64,000 nt of DNA from Micropruina sp. (GCA_016711205.1 JADJTM010000001.1:496001-560000); one strand, 5' to 3'. Numbered from the stretch's first letter, positions 1-8,390 are shown. The notes: generated by a model from the sequence alone, not told the origin. A program made the numbers and translations.

Positions 1-195
1 CACCGGCGAAATCACTCACCTCGCGCCGGAACCGACTACCGAGCTTCTCCATGATCGCCGGCGAGGGAAACGGAACCTTCAAATGCGCGGTCATGAACGA
101 CACCACATACCCAGCCACCTGGAGATTCGGAACATATATCGATTCAGATAGATCCGATCCAGACACTTCACATCGAGCTGCACGATGTATTTCAT
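1..195 (-). pseudogene. Partial, frameshifted conserved hypothetical gene at left edge
   Basis: Reading leftward from an ATG at 195 the frame gives MKYIVQLDVKCLDRIYLN. The sense then continues in another frame near position 140 as YVPNLQVAGYVVSF and ends at the window edge with SPAIMEKLGSRFRREVSDFAG. The two pieces join naturally (DRIYLN-x-YVPNLQVAGYVV), so one frameshift seems to have broken the gene. The pattern resembles the N-terminus of a widespread protein of uncertain function found in repetitive or mobile contexts. That resemblance is from memory and I cannot name the family. The rest lies outside the window. Confidence 0.4.
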
Positions 196-347
196 CTTGT
201 CAAACCCATGTTAGGCGATGCTGGGTCACTCCCTGCCCCACTCGGACCGCGGAGATTCACAACTACCGCCAGCAGTGGTTCCCGAGCGAACAACCCGCTT
301 CCAGAAGACGCCCGACTCAGCTCTTTGAAGATCCGCTGATTGGAAGG

Positions 348-1139
348 CTACGCCGGCGAACCCGACTGGAAGATCTTGAGCCGTCCCACCTCGGCGGAGA
401 CTATGCACTTGGCGAGGTACGCAGGGTGCGCGCCGACGAGAACGGTCTGGGTCAGGATGAGCACAGGCGCCGTGGCCCCGAGGCCCAGCAACTTGCCCCG
501 CGACGCCCCCACGACATTCGCCGTCACCTCGCAAACGCCAGAACTGAAGATCGGACCGCAGCGCGCAATGAGCGCAGCGAGGATCGTGCCCGGATCGGCA
601 TGGGCCTGTTCGAGATTCGAGGCCACCAGGCGGCTCGCGTCGCTCAGATACCTGCCTGCGGGCAGATGTTCCTGGACGATGGCGACGGGACGCCCATCGG
701 ACTCGACGACGCTCTCGCAGAACCAGGTGTTGGCCGCCTCGTCGATGGCCAGGTGGCCTGCGGTGTAAGGCGTGGCCGCCTGAAGGACAAGCTCGCCGAC
801 GCGCACCGTCACTGTCGTCCGCTTCGTCGCGAGGACCTCCTCCAACGGGCGCAACTCCTCCAGCCCGGTCTCGGGAAGTCGATCGGCGACGAAGCGCCCG
901 ACCCCGCGCCGGGTGATCACCAGCCCGTCCTCCTCAAGCAGCATCAGCGCCTCGCGGACCACCGTTCGGGAAGCGCCCACGGCGACTCCAAGCTCGGTCT
1001 CACGCGGCAGCATCGAGCCGAGCGGAAACACACCCGTCCGGATGCCCTCAGCGAGCCGGGCGTACAGCGCGACCCGCAACGGCTGCCCGGTCCGCACCAG
1101 AAGCGGCGGAGCAAGAAACTCATCGACCGACATCGCCAT
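348..1139 (-). CDS. GntR-family transcriptional regulator with UTRA-type effector domain
   Basis: From the ATG at 1139 the protein has 263 residues; an in-frame ATG at 1187 lies inside the promoter region and is less likely. The N-terminal third is a GntR winged helix (ALYARLAEGIRTG, LPRETELGVAVGASRTVVREAL, then a wing ending in TRRGVGRFVADRLP). The remainder looks like a HutC/UTRA ligand-binding fold. It is divergent from the nucleoside hydrolase and MFS genes, and a GGTAT/ATACC inverted repeat sits between them. It therefore probably controls that pair, and perhaps itself, in response to a nucleoside or related metabolite. The effector is inferred only from the neighbours. Confidence 0.85.
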   Translation of the reverse strand: MAMSVDEFLAPPLLVRTGQPLRVALYARLAEGIRTGVFPLGSMLPRETELGVAVGASRTVVREALMLLEEDGLVITRRGVGRFVADRLPETGLEELRPLEEVLATKRTTVTVRVGELVLQAATPYTAGHLAIDEAANTWFCESVVESDGRPVAIVQEHLPAGRYLSDASRLVASNLEQAHADPGTILAALIARCGPIFSSGVCEVTANVVGASRGKLLGLGATAPVLILTQTVLVGAHPAYLAKCIVSAEVGRLKIFQSGSPA

Positions 1140-1170
1140 GAGGCCATTCAACCATGAGTCGCACCCCCGG

Positions 1171-1206
1171 TTGCAAAGGACCGACATAGAGGTATAACAT
1201 CATACC
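1171..1206 (+). promoter_or_regulatory. Promoter and GntR operator for the nucleoside hydrolase operon
   Basis: A -35-like TTGCAA (1171-1176) and a -10-like TATAAC (1193-1198) are 16 bases apart, facing the nucleoside hydrolase. The -10 lies inside an inverted repeat GGTAT-N6-ATACC (1191-1206). Read on the other strand the same segment offers TATGAT facing the GntR gene. Such an overlap fits repression by the divergent GntR protein. The site assignment is inference. Confidence 0.55.
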
Positions 1207-1321
1207 GACGAAGATGCAGGCACGGAGGCGACCGTTGCCGTGAACGCCGACCGCACGCCTGGTCCTCCGACCGGCACCCGGCCTCGGGGCCGCTCGACCG
1301 ATTTCGACGAGGAGATCAAAC

Positions 1322-2287
1322 ATGGATTCACCAACCCCCCGCCAGATCTATCTGGACTGCGACCCAGGAGTCGATGACTCGCTCGCGCTCGGCTACCTGG
1401 TGGCCAGCCCACTCGTCCAGCTCGTCGGCGTCGGCACCGTCTTCGGTAACTGCCCGGCCGACGCCGGAGCCAGGAACGCCTGCGATTGGCTTTCGGTCAT
1501 GGGCGCCTCCGACGTCCCGGTCGCCGCCGGCGCACGGAAACCCAGCCACGGCGAGTACCACGGCGGCCCCAAGCACATCCACGGCCAGCGGGGCACCGGT
1601 GCGGTTCAGCTTCCGGAGTCGGGCACGACGCCGGTCGCGGGCAACGCGGCCGAACTCCTGGTGGATCTCGCCCGGGCGCACTCCGGCGACCTCGAGGTCG
1701 TCACCGTCGGCCCGCTCACCAACATCGCCGAGGCATTGGCGATCGAGCCGGAGCTGCCTCACATGATCAAGCACCTGACGCTGATGGGCGGCGCCGCACT
1801 CCACCCGGGCAACATCTCCCCGGTCACGGAGGCCAACATCGGCAAGGATCCCGAGTCGGCCCGCATCGTGTTCGGCGCGCCTTGGCCCATGACGATGGTG
1901 GGGCTCGACGTCACGATGTCGAACACGTTCGAGGAGGAGCACCGCCAAGCGCTCCTCGCCTCCGGGAGCACGGCGGGCCGACTACTCGCCGAGGTCCTCG
2001 ACTTCTACTTCGACTTCCACCTTGACGTCTACGGTCGTCGCTGCTCAGCCCTGCACGACCCTCTCGCCGCGATCGTTGCAGCCGGTGGCATCGTCCCGGC
2101 GCTCGCGCCGATGATCAACGTCGACATCGACGACACCCGGGGACCCGGACGCGGCCAGACCCTCTGCGCACTGGGCGGGCTGTATCGCGGCTTCCCCGCG
2201 CAGGACGGCGCACACTGCCGGGTCGCCCTGGACATCGGCGCGCCCGTCGCGCCCCACCTGGTCGATGTGTTGACCACGCTTCCGTAA
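1322..2287 (+). CDS. Inosine-uridine preferring nucleoside hydrolase family protein
   Basis: The 321-residue protein begins with the family signature DCDPGVDDSLAL (about residues 11-22), whose aspartates bind the catalytic calcium. Further family marks are TVGPLTNIAEAL, LMGGAALHPGN and a late SALHDPLA that carries the active-site His. The family hydrolyses the N-glycosidic bond of ribonucleosides to base and ribose in the cytosol; the substrate cannot be read from sequence. A good ribosome site (GAGGAG) precedes the ATG. It is followed after 76 bases by an MFS transporter, and together with the upstream GntR gene this looks like a nucleoside uptake and salvage unit. Confidence 0.9.
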   Translation: MDSPTPRQIYLDCDPGVDDSLALGYLVASPLVQLVGVGTVFGNCPADAGARNACDWLSVMGASDVPVAAGARKPSHGEYHGGPKHIHGQRGTGAVQLPESGTTPVAGNAAELLVDLARAHSGDLEVVTVGPLTNIAEALAIEPELPHMIKHLTLMGGAALHPGNISPVTEANIGKDPESARIVFGAPWPMTMVGLDVTMSNTFEEEHRQALLASGSTAGRLLAEVLDFYFDFHLDVYGRRCSALHDPLAAIVAAGGIVPALAPMINVDIDDTRGPGRGQTLCALGGLYRGFPAQDGAHCRVALDIGAPVAPHLVDVLTTLP

Positions 2288-2363
2288 CTCGCTTCGCCGC
2301 TCTTCCGGGCCGCCACCGGGCCCAGCTCACCCAACCCAGCCATCCTCAGGAGGATCCACCACC

Positions 2364-3782
2364 ATGTCCCATCCCACGCTCACCGAAACGCCCCCGATCA
2401 GCACGGGCAAGACCACCTTGCTCGTCGGCCTCGTCCTCTCCGTCGTCGCTTTCCAGCTGAACGCGACCATGCTCAACCCGGCCGTCCAGCACATGCAGGA
2501 CGAACTCAGCGCCACGACTGCGCAGATCGCCTTCACCACGGCGATGTTCTTCCTCTCCAAGGCCATCTTCCAGGTGTTCATGCCCCGGCTCTCCGACATG
2601 GTGGGCCGCCGGCGAATCCTGCTCGTCTCCCTTGGCATCCTGACCGTCGGCACGGTCATCGCGATGATGGCCCCCACCGTCGGGTGGCTCTACCTCGGGC
2701 GCGCCGTCCAAGGCGCCTGCGGCCCGGTCTTCACGATCGCGCTGCTGACCCTGCGCGAGGCGACGAGCACGGAGAAGGAGTACGGGACGAAACTCGGCGT
2801 GATCATCGCCATCAACGGCGGCATCGCCGGCATCGATGTCGTGCTCGGCGGCTGGATGGCCGACCAGTGGGGCTTCCGCTCCATCCTCGTCTTCACCCTC
2901 GCAGCAACCATCCTCGCGTTCATCGCAGCCGTCCGCTGGATTCCCGAATCTGCGCCTTCGCGCGGCGAGCGCATGGACTGGCCCGGCGTCGCCCTCATCA
3001 GCATCGTGGTCGTCGCTCTCACGTGGGCCGTGGGCGGCGACCCGTTCGGGCACCGCTTCCCCAGCGAGTGGAGCATCGGCTACATCGTCGCTTCCGTGCT
3101 GTGCGGCGTCGCGTTCGTCCTTCACCAGCGCCGCGCCGCGAACCCGCTGATCCCCTCCGACCAGCTCGGCAACCGCGCGATCTGGGCCATGCCGCTGACC
3201 ACCATCCTCACGCTGACCGGCATCATGGCCGTAGTGAACCTTCTCGTGCCCTCCTTCACGCAGAACCCCACGGCGGGCTGGGGAATGTCAGCCACCACGA
3301 CTTCGCTGCTCTTCATGGCGCCATACGCCCTGGTGGGCTGGCTGATCGGCCCCTTCGCCGGACGCCTCGCTCCCCGGTACGGCTACAAGCGAATGCTCCA
3401 GGCGGGACTCGTCTCGTCCGCGGCACTGCTCGTCGCCCTCGTCCTGTTCGGCATGAGCAACGTCGTCGTCTTCGGGATCCTTCTCATCCTGCTCGGCATC
3501 ACGTACGCGGGCGTGACCAACGTGATGCTCAACGGCCTGGGCATCCTGCTCTCTCCTGCGAAGGCCCCCGGCCTGCTGCCGGGCCTCAACGGTGCCTCGT
3601 TCGGGATCGGCGCCGGGCTGAGCTTCACGATCCTCGGCCAGGCGATCACCTCAGGCTCCCCAGTCGGCTCCACGTCCACGGCCGGCTACGCCAGCGCCCT
3701 CTGGATCGCGATCGGCATCGTCGCCGCGGCCTGGGCCGTCACGCTGCTGCTCCCCAAGCCGCTGGTCAAGGACGAGGGCTGA
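2364..3782 (+). CDS. MFS transporter, 14-helix (DHA2-like) drug/solute carrier
   Basis: The 472-residue protein is very hydrophobic with about 14 predicted membrane segments. It carries the MFS loop motif between helices 2 and 3 (MPRLSDMVGRRRILLVS) and a GRAVQGACGP motif in helix 4. The length fits the DHA2 group, which mostly exports drugs by proton antiport. Because it lies behind a nucleoside hydrolase it might instead move nucleosides or their analogues. A strong AGGAGG ribosome site precedes the ATG, and a terminator hairpin follows the stop at once. Confidence 0.87.
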   Translation: MSHPTLTETPPISTGKTTLLVGLVLSVVAFQLNATMLNPAVQHMQDELSATTAQIAFTTAMFFLSKAIFQVFMPRLSDMVGRRRILLVSLGILTVGTVIAMMAPTVGWLYLGRAVQGACGPVFTIALLTLREATSTEKEYGTKLGVIIAINGGIAGIDVVLGGWMADQWGFRSILVFTLAATILAFIAAVRWIPESAPSRGERMDWPGVALISIVVVALTWAVGGDPFGHRFPSEWSIGYIVASVLCGVAFVLHQRRAANPLIPSDQLGNRAIWAMPLTTILTLTGIMAVVNLLVPSFTQNPTAGWGMSATTTSLLFMAPYALVGWLIGPFAGRLAPRYGYKRMLQAGLVSSAALLVALVLFGMSNVVVFGILLILLGITYAGVTNVMLNGLGILLSPAKAPGLLPGLNGASFGIGAGLSFTILGQAITSGSPVGSTSTAGYASALWIAIGIVAAAWAVTLLLPKPLVKDEG

Positions 3783-3793
3783 CTCACCCAACC

Positions 3794-3828
3794 GGGGGCT
3801 CGCAGGGCTTGTCGTCCTGCGGGCCCCC
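3794..3828 (+). terminator. Hairpin terminator after the MFS gene
   Basis: A 13-base stem (GGGGGCTCGCAGG at 3794-3806 with CCTGCGGGCCCCC at 3816-3828, one G-T pair) closes a 9-base loop. It starts 12 bases after the MFS stop. No long T-run follows, which is common in high-GC terminators. Confidence 0.75.
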
Positions 3829-4027
3829 TGCTGGTAGGAGGGACTTCGCGATGTCGGGAGTTGTCGTCGTTCTGCGACGGTCGAGGGATGGCCACTACGT
3901 GTTGCTCCCGGCAGGCGACGGGCACCAAGAGAAGCCGGCTACCGTGCCGGTTGAAAAGTTGACCCGTGTGGGCCTAGTGTCGCGCGGTGGCGTTGTGGAC
4001 CAAGACCCAGCTTGCTTTGGCGATCTG

Positions 4028-4564
4028 ATGGCGAGACCCACCCTCTTCCTGGCTGTGGGGCTGCCGGGCACGGGCAAGACCACGGATGCGCGCAGGATCG
4101 AGGCCGAGCAGCGCGCCCTTCGGCTCACCAAGGATGAGTGGATGAAGGCGTTGTACGGCCTGGCGAATCCGTCCGCGGCGTCCGACGTGATCGAAGGGCG
4201 GCTCATCGACATCGGGCTGCGGGCGCTCGAACTCGGCATCGACGTCGTGATCGACTTCGGCCTGTGGGGCCGGGACGAGCGCTCGGCGCTGCGGCACGCC
4301 GCCGCGGAGCGTGGCGCGTTGGTGGAGATGCGGTACTTCGAGCTTCCGGTGGAGGAACAGCGCCGGCGTCTCGAGCTGCGCCAAGCCGACGCCCCGCACA
4401 CGACATGGCAGATCTCGGAGGAAGAGCTCGCCGCGTGGGCTGACATCTTCAGTGTTCCGACGCCGGGGGAGCTGGAAGGAACGGAACCGATCGACCACCC
4501 GCCAGCGGGGTTCGCGACCTGGGACGAGTGGCGCACTGATCGCTGGCCACCGTCCACCGCGTGA
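4028..4564 (+). CDS. P-loop kinase / zeta-toxin-like AAA family ATPase
   Basis: The 178-residue protein starts with MARPTLFLAVGLPGTGKTT, a Walker A P-loop at about residues 11-19. It has a Walker-B-like region (DVVIDFGLWGRDER) and ends with TWDEWRTDRWPP. This small family of predicted nucleotide or antibiotic-type kinases resembles zeta toxins and chloramphenicol phosphotransferases; the substrate is unknown. An in-frame ATG at 3851 would add 59 residues unlike the family, so the start at 4028 is preferred. No antitoxin gene adjoins it. The last 62 bases recur, one base shorter, at 10634-10694. Confidence 0.75.
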   Translation: MARPTLFLAVGLPGTGKTTDARRIEAEQRALRLTKDEWMKALYGLANPSAASDVIEGRLIDIGLRALELGIDVVIDFGLWGRDERSALRHAAAERGALVEMRYFELPVEEQRRRLELRQADAPHTTWQISEEELAAWADIFSVPTPGELEGTEPIDHPPAGFATWDEWRTDRWPPSTA

Positions 4565-4584
4565 GTAACCCTCCCAGGCGGACG

Positions 4585-4686
4585 ACTGAGCGACCTGCGG
4601 TGCTCGTCCTGGTAACGAAAGCCCTTGCCGTATGAACGTCGCGTCCAGCCGGTCGAAGTGGGCGAGACGCGGCGCAGGCGCGGCAT
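4585..4686 (-). pseudogene. N-terminal fragment of DNA topoisomerase IB, duplicated
   Basis: From an ATG at 4686 the minus strand encodes about 34 residues (MPRLRRVSPTSTGWTRRSYG, then KGFRYQDEHRRSLS) that match the start of the intact topoisomerase IB gene ending at 28634. Reading continues into unrelated codons antisense to the kinase, so the rest of the enzyme, including its active site, is absent. The DNA beyond its start (to about 4830) also resembles the DNA beyond 28634, including a shared GCGACCCGGGT block. A whole 5' end with its upstream region was therefore copied. Confidence 0.75.
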
Positions 4687-4959
4687 GGCGTGCGGTTACT
4701 CCTGGTCTGACCCGCGGGCCTCATTCGTACGGTGTTGTACGCCGACCGCGCGCACCACCGTTACCCAAACCGTGCTGAAAACCAGCCCGGCGACCCGGGT
4801 GCTGCCCGTGACTGTCATCGGGACGTTGCGCGGGTTCGTCCGCGCGGCAATGGGCCGCGCAATGAACCCTGCTGCACCGCGCAATGACGAACGGACCCAC
4901 TGTTGAGCTGGCCAAGTCCGGCCAGTTTCGCTTCAGAGCCCACTTCGGCGTAGGATAAC

Positions 4960-4976
4960 TGACTGACGATCAGTCA
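4960..4976 (+). promoter_or_regulatory. Palindromic operator upstream of TetR gene
   Basis: TGACTGA-CGA-TCAGTCA is a perfect inverted repeat ending 14 bases before the ATG at 4991. A -10-like TAGGAT (4951-4956) lies just upstream. The TGACTGA/TCAGTCA half sites are typical of TetR-family operators, so the adjacent regulator very likely binds here and represses its own operon. Confidence 0.7.
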
Positions 4977-4990
4977 CTAATGGAGGTGCG

Positions 4991-5578
4991 ATGGGTCCTC
5001 GTACCGTCGACCGGGCCGCGCGAAGGGCCGACTTGGTGGCCGCCGCTACCCGGGCATTCGCCGAACGTGGGGTTACCGCCACATCGGTCGCCGACATCGT
5101 CCGGGCGGCCGGGGTGTCGCAGGGCACGTTCTATCTCTACTTCACCTCGAAGGACGACGCGATCCTCGCGGTCGTCGAAGCCGTGGCGGAGCGCACTCTG
5201 GACGCCATCGCCGAAGAGGTGGGACGAGCCGACCTCAGCCCGGCGGACCGGCTGAACGGCTTCGGCCACATGCTCGCCGCACTCAGCCAGGACTCGTCCC
5301 TCACCGACGTGGCCGAGTTCATTCACCGCCCCGACAACCAGCGGCTGCACGACCGCTTCGCCGAGCACTTCCTGCCGCGGCTCGTGCCGCTGGTCGAGCA
5401 GATCATCAACGACGGGGTAGCGGACGGCACCTTCGAGGTGGCAGACGTCCACGCCGCCGCCTGGTTCATTCTGGGCGGGTTGCGCAGCATCGAGTTGGCC
5501 GGCACGCCGCTCGCTGACATGCCGGCGGCACTGGACGAAGCGTCCCGGCTTGCCCTGCGCACATTGGGGGCCGGCTGA
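4991..5578 (+). CDS. TetR/AcrR-family transcriptional regulator
   Basis: This is a 195-residue regulator. The N-terminal helix-turn-helix is clear (RADLVAAATRAFAERGVTAT, VADIVRAAGVSQGTFYLYF, then TSKDDAILAVVEA). The C-terminal helical domain should bind an effector. A GGAGG ribosome site sits five bases before the ATG. The stop overlaps the ATG of the ABC ATPase by one base (TGATG), so regulator and exporter form one operon. The palindrome at 4960-4976 is the probable autoregulatory operator. Confidence 0.9.
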   Translation: MGPRTVDRAARRADLVAAATRAFAERGVTATSVADIVRAAGVSQGTFYLYFTSKDDAILAVVEAVAERTLDAIAEEVGRADLSPADRLNGFGHMLAALSQDSSLTDVAEFIHRPDNQRLHDRFAEHFLPRLVPLVEQIINDGVADGTFEVADVHAAAWFILGGLRSIELAGTPLADMPAALDEASRLALRTLGAG

Positions 5579-6369
5579 TGGCCGGCGACGCGGTGATCGC
5601 CACCGTGGGACTGACCAAGCGGTACGGCGCCATCCAGGCTGTGGACGACATCGCCCTGCAGGTGCGTCGGGGCGAGATCTACGGCTTTCTGGGACGCAAC
5701 GGCGCCGGCAAGACCACCACCATTCGGATGCTCCTAGGGCTGATCCGGCCCACCGCCGGAACGGTGCGCATCTTCGGTCACCCAATCGGCGGCGACCAGC
5801 GATGGCTGCGACGGGTCGGCTTTCTGGTCGAAACCGCGACCGCCTACCCGAATCTGACCGTGGCCGAGAACCTCGACCTTCAGCGTCGCCTGACCGGGGC
5901 CACGCGGGCGTCCCTGACCGACGCGATCGAGCGGCTCGGCCTGGCACCGTACGCCGATCGCCGCGCCGGGCGGCTGTCGTTGGGCAACCAGCAACGGCTC
6001 TCGCTGGCCCGGGCACTGCTGCACTCGCCCGAACTGCTGATCCTGGACGAGCCGGCGAACGGGCTCGATCCGGCCGGAATCGTCGAGGTCCGCGAGCTGC
6101 TGCGTACGCTCGCCGGTGACCGTGGCGTCACGGTGCTGATGTCGTCCCACATCCTCGCCGAGGTGGCGCACCTCGCGGACCGGATCGGCATCATCGACGC
6201 GGGACGGCTCGTCGAGGAGGCACCGCGGGACGTGCTCGCCGCACGGGCTCGCGACTACGTCCGCGACACCTTCACCGACGCCGAGCGGCAGGAAGCGCTG
6301 CTCACCGCCGATCTCGAGCGGTACTTCCTGGCCCAGACAGGCCCGGAGCGGACGCGGACCACTCCATGA
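5578..6369 (+). CDS. ABC exporter ATP-binding protein (drug-resistance type)
   Basis: The 263-residue nucleotide-binding subunit has Walker A GRNGAGKTT (about residues 39-47), the family signature in the variant form LSLGNQQR instead of LSGGQ, Walker B LLILDEP and a switch His in SSHIL. The CcmA/DrrA-like layout and the partner permease indicate a two-component exporter at the cytoplasmic membrane. It overlaps the TetR gene by one base and the permease gene by four. Confidence 0.9.
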   Translation: MAGDAVIATVGLTKRYGAIQAVDDIALQVRRGEIYGFLGRNGAGKTTTIRMLLGLIRPTAGTVRIFGHPIGGDQRWLRRVGFLVETATAYPNLTVAENLDLQRRLTGATRASLTDAIERLGLAPYADRRAGRLSLGNQQRLSLARALLHSPELLILDEPANGLDPAGIVEVRELLRTLAGDRGVTVLMSSHILAEVAHLADRIGIIDAGRLVEEAPRDVLAARARDYVRDTFTDAERQEALLTADLERYFLAQTGPERTRTTP

Positions 6370-7139
6370 CCGGCCAGGTGGTGCTCACCGAGTTCATCAA
6401 GCTGAAGCACTCAGCTGTGACCTGGGTCACCCTTGGCGCGTTCCTGCTGGCGCCGTGGGGCGTGGCGCTGTTCATGTGGATCGTCCGTGATCCGCATCGC
6501 GCCGCCGATCTCGGCCTGCTGGGCACGAAGGCGAATCTCGCCGGTCTGGAGGCGACCTGGCCGGCGTTCGGCGGCTACCTGGTGATGATCGTCGGCGCCG
6601 GTGGCCTGGTGCTGTTGGCGTTCATCGTGGCGTTCCTCTTCGGGCGCGAGTACGCCGACGGCACTGCCAAGAACCTGCTCGCCCTCCCCGTGGGCCGCAC
6701 CTGGTTCGCCGTGGGCAAGCTGGTCATCGCGGCCGGGTGGTGGACGGTGCTCGTCATCGCCTTCCTGATCGAGAGCTTCTGCATTGGACTGGGCCTCGCC
6801 CTGCCCGGGTTCAGTGCAGTGGTCGTCACGAGCACCGTGGCGGACGCCCTCGGCTGCGCCGGCGCGGCCTTTCTACTGGCGCCGGTGGTGGCCCTGGCCA
6901 CAGTCTGGAGCCGCAGCTACCTCGCCGCGCTGGGCATCGCGCTCGGTGCCCTCGCGATGGCGAACCTGTTTGCGCACACCGGATGGGCGACCTGGTTTCC
7001 GTGGTCAGTGGTGCTCATCCTCAGCCAGGGTGTGGGCCAGGCCGACCTGCCGTGGACCAGCTACCTGGTGCTCGTTCTTGCATTCGCAGCTGGCCTGGTG
7101 GGCACCGGCCTCCTGCTGAGGTTCGGCGACAACCCCTGA
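6366..7139 (+). CDS. ABC-2 type transporter permease
   Basis: The 257-residue protein has about six hydrophobic segments. It starts with a short cytoplasmic helix (VVLTEFIKLKHSAVTW) typical of ABC-2 permeases such as the bacitracin/lantibiotic-type group, and carries FGREYADGTAKNLLALPVGR in the first cytoplasmic loop. It pairs with the ATPase upstream (ATGA overlap) to form an exporter whose substrate is unknown. A degenerate copy of its last about 22 bases occurs at 7179-7200, just behind the gene. Confidence 0.85.
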   Translation: MTGQVVLTEFIKLKHSAVTWVTLGAFLLAPWGVALFMWIVRDPHRAADLGLLGTKANLAGLEATWPAFGGYLVMIVGAGGLVLLAFIVAFLFGREYADGTAKNLLALPVGRTWFAVGKLVIAAGWWTVLVIAFLIESFCIGLGLALPGFSAVVVTSTVADALGCAGAAFLLAPVVALATVWSRSYLAALGIALGALAMANLFAHTGWATWFPWSVVLILSQGVGQADLPWTSYLVLVLAFAAGLVGTGLLLRFGDNP

Positions 7140-7249
7140 GCGAGCGACACCTCATACACGAGATGGCGTCAACGCCGTGAGGTTTGGCGACGATCCCTGA
7201 CCTATGGACGGCACGGGCAGACGACGAGCACGGGCGCTGGGTGGGGTGA

Positions 7250-7545
7250 AGACCGGATGGACGGCGTGCGCCGCGACGATGCGCGCCGGCGCCGCCTCGG
7301 ACAGTCCGTAGCCGAGAATCTTGCCCTCGGCGACGAAGTCGGCCATCGCGCCGACCGTGTCTTCGATCGGCACGTTGGTCCATGCGGTGCTGGCAAGAGA
7401 GGTCGACCTGGTCGGTGCCGAGCCGCCTGAGCGAGCCCTTCGAGGGCGATGCGCAGGTTCGCCGGACGTCCGTCGAAACCGTAGGAGTCGTCCAGATGCT
7501 TCAGCATTCCGCCCTTGGTGGCCACCACAACAGAATCGTGATCGC
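7250..7545 (-). pseudogene. Internal fragment of an aldo/keto reductase gene
   Basis: The minus strand encodes pieces of the intact reductase at 33795-34766. VATKGGMLKHLDDSYGFDG and RPANLRIALEG lie in one frame, then IEDTVGAMADFVAEGKILGY and GLSEAAPARIVAAHAVHP in another. It lacks both the N-terminal barrel strands and the C-terminal third. At least one frameshift and small deletions separate the two blocks. Inside the shared part the DNA is nearly identical to about 34255-34540, so the copy is recent relative to other decay here. Confidence 0.8.
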
Positions 7546-7571
7546 CTGTCGGAGAATGACGCGGGTGAAGA

Positions 7572-7928
7572 TCACTGACCGTAGGAGTAACGGAGGTCGG
7601 CGAAGAGCAGGTGGTTCAGCCGGTAGCGAAGATGGCCGGTGGTGCTTTGGTCCGGGAGTTCATCAGGCGTCAGCAGGCTGAACCTCAGTGAGGTTTCGAC
7701 ACCGACGGGTGCAAGGTCGAAGTGCACCTCGTCGTTGGGTCTGGCGGGCCAGAGCGATGACCACACGACTTGATGGGGTTCGTCGGGGTATAGAACCCTG
7801 GGGGCCACCTCATCGGGTGCAAGGTTGAGCCAGGGCCGACTCGCTGCCCTCTCGGGGTTCACGAGGGAGCCCCACACCACTGCTGGCGGCGCCGGCAGCT
7901 TCTGCGCCCGCGAGGCGATCTCGATCAC
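7572..7928 (-). CDS. SRPBCC (START/Bet v1-like) domain protein
   Basis: The 118-residue protein (GTG start at 7928) opens with EIASRAQKLPAPPAVVWGSL, the usual first strand and helix of polyketide-cyclase or SRPBCC folds. It continues through alternating strands and ends near LRYRLNHLLFADLRYSYGQ. These folds bind hydrophobic ligands. No catalytic residues can be assigned and no operon partner is visible. The flanking DNA is accessory, so it may be acquired. Confidence 0.55.
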   Translation of the reverse strand: MIEIASRAQKLPAPPAVVWGSLVNPERAASRPWLNLAPDEVAPRVLYPDEPHQVVWSSLWPARPNDEVHFDLAPVGVETSLRFSLLTPDELPDQSTTGHLRYRLNHLLFADLRYSYGQ

Positions 7929-7997
7929 GATCGGAGCCTAGCCATTACTTCCCTGGGGGCCTTGGCTCAAGAGGTCGACCGCGCCGAGCCTGGCAGA

Positions 7998-8390
7998 TCA
8001 GTGCGTTCGTGAGACGAGGCGGACTTCGGCGTTGTGACCGTTGGTGGCGAGTTTGCCGTCGCAGGTGAGTAGGGGAGCCTGCAGGGCCTCAGCGAGGGCT
8101 AGGTAGGTCGCGTCGTAACTGGTGAACTGATGACGAAGTTCCCAGACCCGGTCGGCCATCGGCTCGATCTCGTGCCGGGTGATCGCGAATGCGAAGTGAT
8201 CCTGGCGTGCCTGTACCGCCTCTCCCAGGTCGAGGTTTCCGCCGAGGACGAGCCCTCGCAGGACCGACAGCACCTCGACATCCAGCAGGTGTGGCGCCTC
8301 GATTTCGCCGGCCAGGGCGTCGAGCAGGCCGGCGTCGACCTCCCGCCCCACGAGTGCCTCGACCATGGCGGAGGCATCAATCACGATCAC
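7998..8390 (-). CDS. PIN-domain toxin, VapC family
   Basis: From the GTG at 8390 the 130-residue protein begins VIVIDASAMVEALVG with the first metal-binding Asp. It has the further acidic positions in HLLDVEVLSVLRG and a late YDATYLALAEALQAPLLTCD block. These are the four acidic residues of PIN ribonucleases, which in this family usually cleave tRNA or rRNA. Its GTG overlaps the stop of the antitoxin gene (GTGA), giving the standard antitoxin-first order. Confidence 0.88.
   Translation of the reverse strand: MIVIDASAMVEALVGREVDAGLLDALAGEIEAPHLLDVEVLSVLRGLVLGGNLDLGEAVQARQDHFAFAITRHEIEPMADRVWELRHQFTSYDATYLALAEALQAPLLTCDGKLATNGHNAEVRLVSRTH

Noticed and set aside
2684..4564. One 626-residue protein spanning the MFS gene and the kinase
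   Set aside because: The first two thirds are an Arg/His/Pro-rich shadow of the MFS frame; the stop-free link is chance and a terminator hairpin lies between.
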